From CAZNQW01 sp964575225 (GTDB lineage: Bacteria > Chloroflexota > Anaerolineae > JAAYZQ01): a stretch of DNA of 12,579 bases. The notes under the pieces were generated by a model. It saw only the letters and a list, made by a program, of their open reading frames with translations. It had not been told where the DNA came from and did not search any database. The stretch is from positions 1 to 12,579 of the forward strand of contig CAZNQW010000108.1 in NCBI GenBank assembly GCA_964575225.1, in the 5' to 3' direction. This document shows, one piece after another, positions 10,897 to 12,579 of the stretch. A program made the translations under genes and the position numbers. Positions within the stretch are counted from its first letter, which is position 1, and every line of letters starts with the position of its first letter.

Positions 10897-12579
10897 CTAC
10901 GGCCCGAGGGCTTTGAGGATCAGCGGCAGGTGGACCCAATTCAATTCGGGGCAGGTGGTGACCTGCAAAAAGATGTCGGTGAGGTCCCCGGCCGTGATGG
11001 TTAGCGTCTGGCTGAGGGAAACGCCGGTCGATAGGTGCTCGGCACTGAGCAGATAGGTGCCAGGAGGCAGGTCGACCGCGCCGAACCAGCCGCTGCCATC
11101 GGTTTGAAGGCTGCGGCTTTCGGGTCCTGTCAGGGTCAAGGCGCGGCCATCCACCGTGCGCACACAGGGAGGGGTAGGGGCCAGCCGGCCCGTCAGGTGT
11201 CCCTGGCTGGGGCGAATCTTCCAGGGCGGCGCCGGGGAGAGGGCCGGGCGGGTGTACACGTCGGTGACGGCGACGTTGACGAACACCCGGCGGGGATCGG
11301 CCAGGCTACTGGGTGTGGCATAGCTGTAGCCGCTGATGCCCAACCCCCGCTGACCCGCCGCCGATGGCTGCCGGGCGCTCGCCCACTGGGCCATGCTGTC
11401 CGGCAGGGGGTTGAGATACAAGCCGGTTCCGACTACCAGACCCCGGTCGTATTGGTGATCTTTGGCCCAGAACTGCCAGGCGTCGAATTGGCCCGGATAC
11501 TTGCTTTCGGTCCGGTAGATCATCGGCAGCGCCAGGTCCAGGACCCCCTCCTCCATCCAGGCGCGCCAGTCCTGGAGGTGGCTGGTGTAGGGGCCTCGCG
11601 TTTCCCAATCGTAGGCCGGGGTGGGCGCATAGCCGATGGCAGAGAGGGCGGCGCTGACGCGGATGCGGGGGGCGATGCCGGCGGCGGTCAAGTAGATGCG
11701 GCGCACCAGGGCCGTCACCTGATCGCGCCGCCACTGGAGCCATTGGGCGTCGAGGGGCGCCGGCACGTCGGATCGTCGGGTTTGGGCCTGAAAGCGCGCC
11801 AGGGCGGTGGGGTTATAGCCCCAGCTATTGCCCGGGTAGCGGATGCGGTCCAGGTGGATGCCGTCCAGTTCGTAGCGACTGGCCAGTTCGGCATAGACCG
11901 CCACCAGGTACTCGACCACGTCGGGGTGGCCTGGGTCCAGATACCACACGCCATCGCCGAACTGGGCGGTCCCCAGTTCGTCGGTCATCAGCCAAAAGTC
12001 GCGCCCCGTGGCGGTCGGTCCGTGGGTGTTGAAGGCGTGGTCAGGCGCTACGGGCGGCGTGTCGCCGTTCCAAATGGCCAGGCTGGTGGCCCAGGCATGC
12101 ACCTCCAGCCCGGCGGCGTGGGCCCGGTCGATAAGGTAAGCCAGGGAGTCGAAACTGGGGTCGGCGTTGGCGGCCCAGGGGTTCAGGTCCGAAGGATAGT
12201 AGGTGTCGCCCCGCTTGAGGACCTGGACGACCAGGGCGTTCATGTTCCCGGCTTGGGCCGTTTCGACCAGTTCGTCGATCTGCTGGCGGCTGCGGATCCC
12301 GTCGTGGTAGGCGTCGGCCCACAGGGCGCGCATTTCGTCGGGTCCGCTCAACCCCGACGTGACCAGGTGCACGTCGTCCACAAAGAACTGGGTGGCGGCG
12401 GTTGCGGCCTGCACCGTCACTTGGACGGTCTGGCCGCCATAAGCGCTCAGGTCAAACTCCCCGGACAGCCACAGGCCGGCGGTCGAATCGCCGCCGAGGG
12501 AAAGCAGCGTGGTCAGGGGGGCGCCGCCTGCATCCAGCAGGCGCACCGTCAGCGAATCGGCGGCGGTTAGGGCAGGGTC
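10897..12579 (-). CDS. Secreted-type GHL10/YddW-family glycoside-hydrolase-like protein (partial, N-terminus beyond window)
   Basis: The frame stays open to the right edge, so the start and any signal peptide lie outside; 560 residues are present. Residues 1-72 end a beta-sandwich, carbohydrate-binding-like domain (LWLSGEFDLSAYGGQTVQV, FFVDDVHL). Residues about 80-425 form a TIM-barrel of the GHL10 (DUF187/YddW) family: ALWADAY, MNALVVQVLKRGDTYYPS, AGLEVHAWATSLAIWNG, and DGIHLDRIRYPG (239-250) with the likely catalytic acidic region. Then comes a carboxypeptidase-regulatory-like beta domain (SGWFGAVDLPPGTYLLSAEH). The tail WVHLPLILKALGP resembles C-termini I know from Chloroflexota exported proteins. 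It probably acts on a cell-surface or environmental polysaccharide; the substrate is unknown. It is 135 bases from the Lrp-REC start; no clear terminator lies beyond its stop. Confidence 0.88.
   Translation of the reverse strand, partial: DPALTAADSLTVRLLDAGGAPLTTLLSLGGDSTAGLWLSGEFDLSAYGGQTVQVTVQAATAATQFFVDDVHLVTSGLSGPDEMRALWADAYHDGIRSRQQIDELVETAQAGNMNALVVQVLKRGDTYYPSDLNPWAANADPSFDSLAYLIDRAHAAGLEVHAWATSLAIWNGDTPPVAPDHAFNTHGPTATGRDFWLMTDELGTAQFGDGVWYLDPGHPDVVEYLVAVYAELASRYELDGIHLDRIRYPGNSWGYNPTALARFQAQTRRSDVPAPLDAQWLQWRRDQVTALVRRIYLTAAGIAPRIRVSAALSAIGYAPTPAYDWETRGPYTSHLQDWRAWMEEGVLDLALPMIYRTESKYPGQFDAWQFWAKDHQYDRGLVVGTGLYLNPLPDSMAQWASARQPSAAGQRGLGISGYSYATPSSLADPRRVFVNVAVTDVYTRPALSPAPPWKIRPSQGHLTGRLAPTPPCVRTVDGRALTLTGPESRSLQTDGSGWFGAVDLPPGTYLLSAEHLSTGVSLSQTLTITAGDLTDIFLQVTTCPELNWVHLPLILKALGP

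Noticed and set aside
11035..12570. 511-residue + strand frame opposite the hydrolase gene
   Set aside because: Its glycine, histidine and glutamine-rich text is the shadow of a high-GC gene; the - strand frame has clear GHL10 motifs.

Overview
The window suggests a Chloroflexota bacterium, probably of the Anaerolineae/Caldilinea side. That is an inference from three things: the rpmG - tRNA-Trp - secE - nusG - rplK - rplA - rplJ - rplL order, a NusG with a long acidic N-terminal extension, and a secreted-type protein ending in a WVHLPLILK-like tail, a C-terminus I associate with Chloroflexota surface proteins. GC content is moderately high throughout, and no part stands out as clearly foreign.

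Region 1 (1-3963, + strand) is a housekeeping operon. It holds ribosomal protein L33, tRNA-Trp(CCA), SecE, NusG, L11, L1, L10 and L7/L12. The non-coding parts are rich in RNA structure: two strong T-less hairpins flank the tRNA, an L1-binding-site mimic sits against the rplA ribosome binding site, and an L10 leader with an attenuator terminator precedes rplJ. The operon ends in a clear terminator after rplL; rpoB does not follow.

Region 2 (4052-10821) is a signalling island built round receiver (REC) domains. It has: (a) a FocA-type formate/nitrite channel with a REC domain fused to its C-terminus (-); (b) a divergent membrane histidine kinase with an extracytoplasmic Cache-type sensor (+); (c) a soluble REC-histidine kinase converging on it with a 4-base overlap (-); (d) a single-domain REC protein (-); (e) an Lrp/AsnC-type DNA-binding protein with a C-terminal REC domain (-). 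The REC domains of a, d and e belong to one recognisable subfamily (VDDDPDFV ... LDxMM ... SSI ... LP ... KPVxP), while that of c is of an ordinary type. The simplest reading is a local phosphorelay whose related receivers are attached to a membrane channel, to nothing, and to a transcription factor. It could then control transport of a small anion (formate is the best guess) both at the channel and at the gene. This is inference; no formate-metabolism gene is in the window. Consensus-like promoters are visible before a, b and e.

Region 3 (10897 to the right edge, - strand) is one partial gene for a secreted-type GHL10/YddW-family glycoside-hydrolase-like protein with a beta-sandwich before it and a carboxypeptidase-regulatory-like domain after it. 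Bases 1-60 hold only the rpmG leader and a small 5-bp hairpin (28-41).
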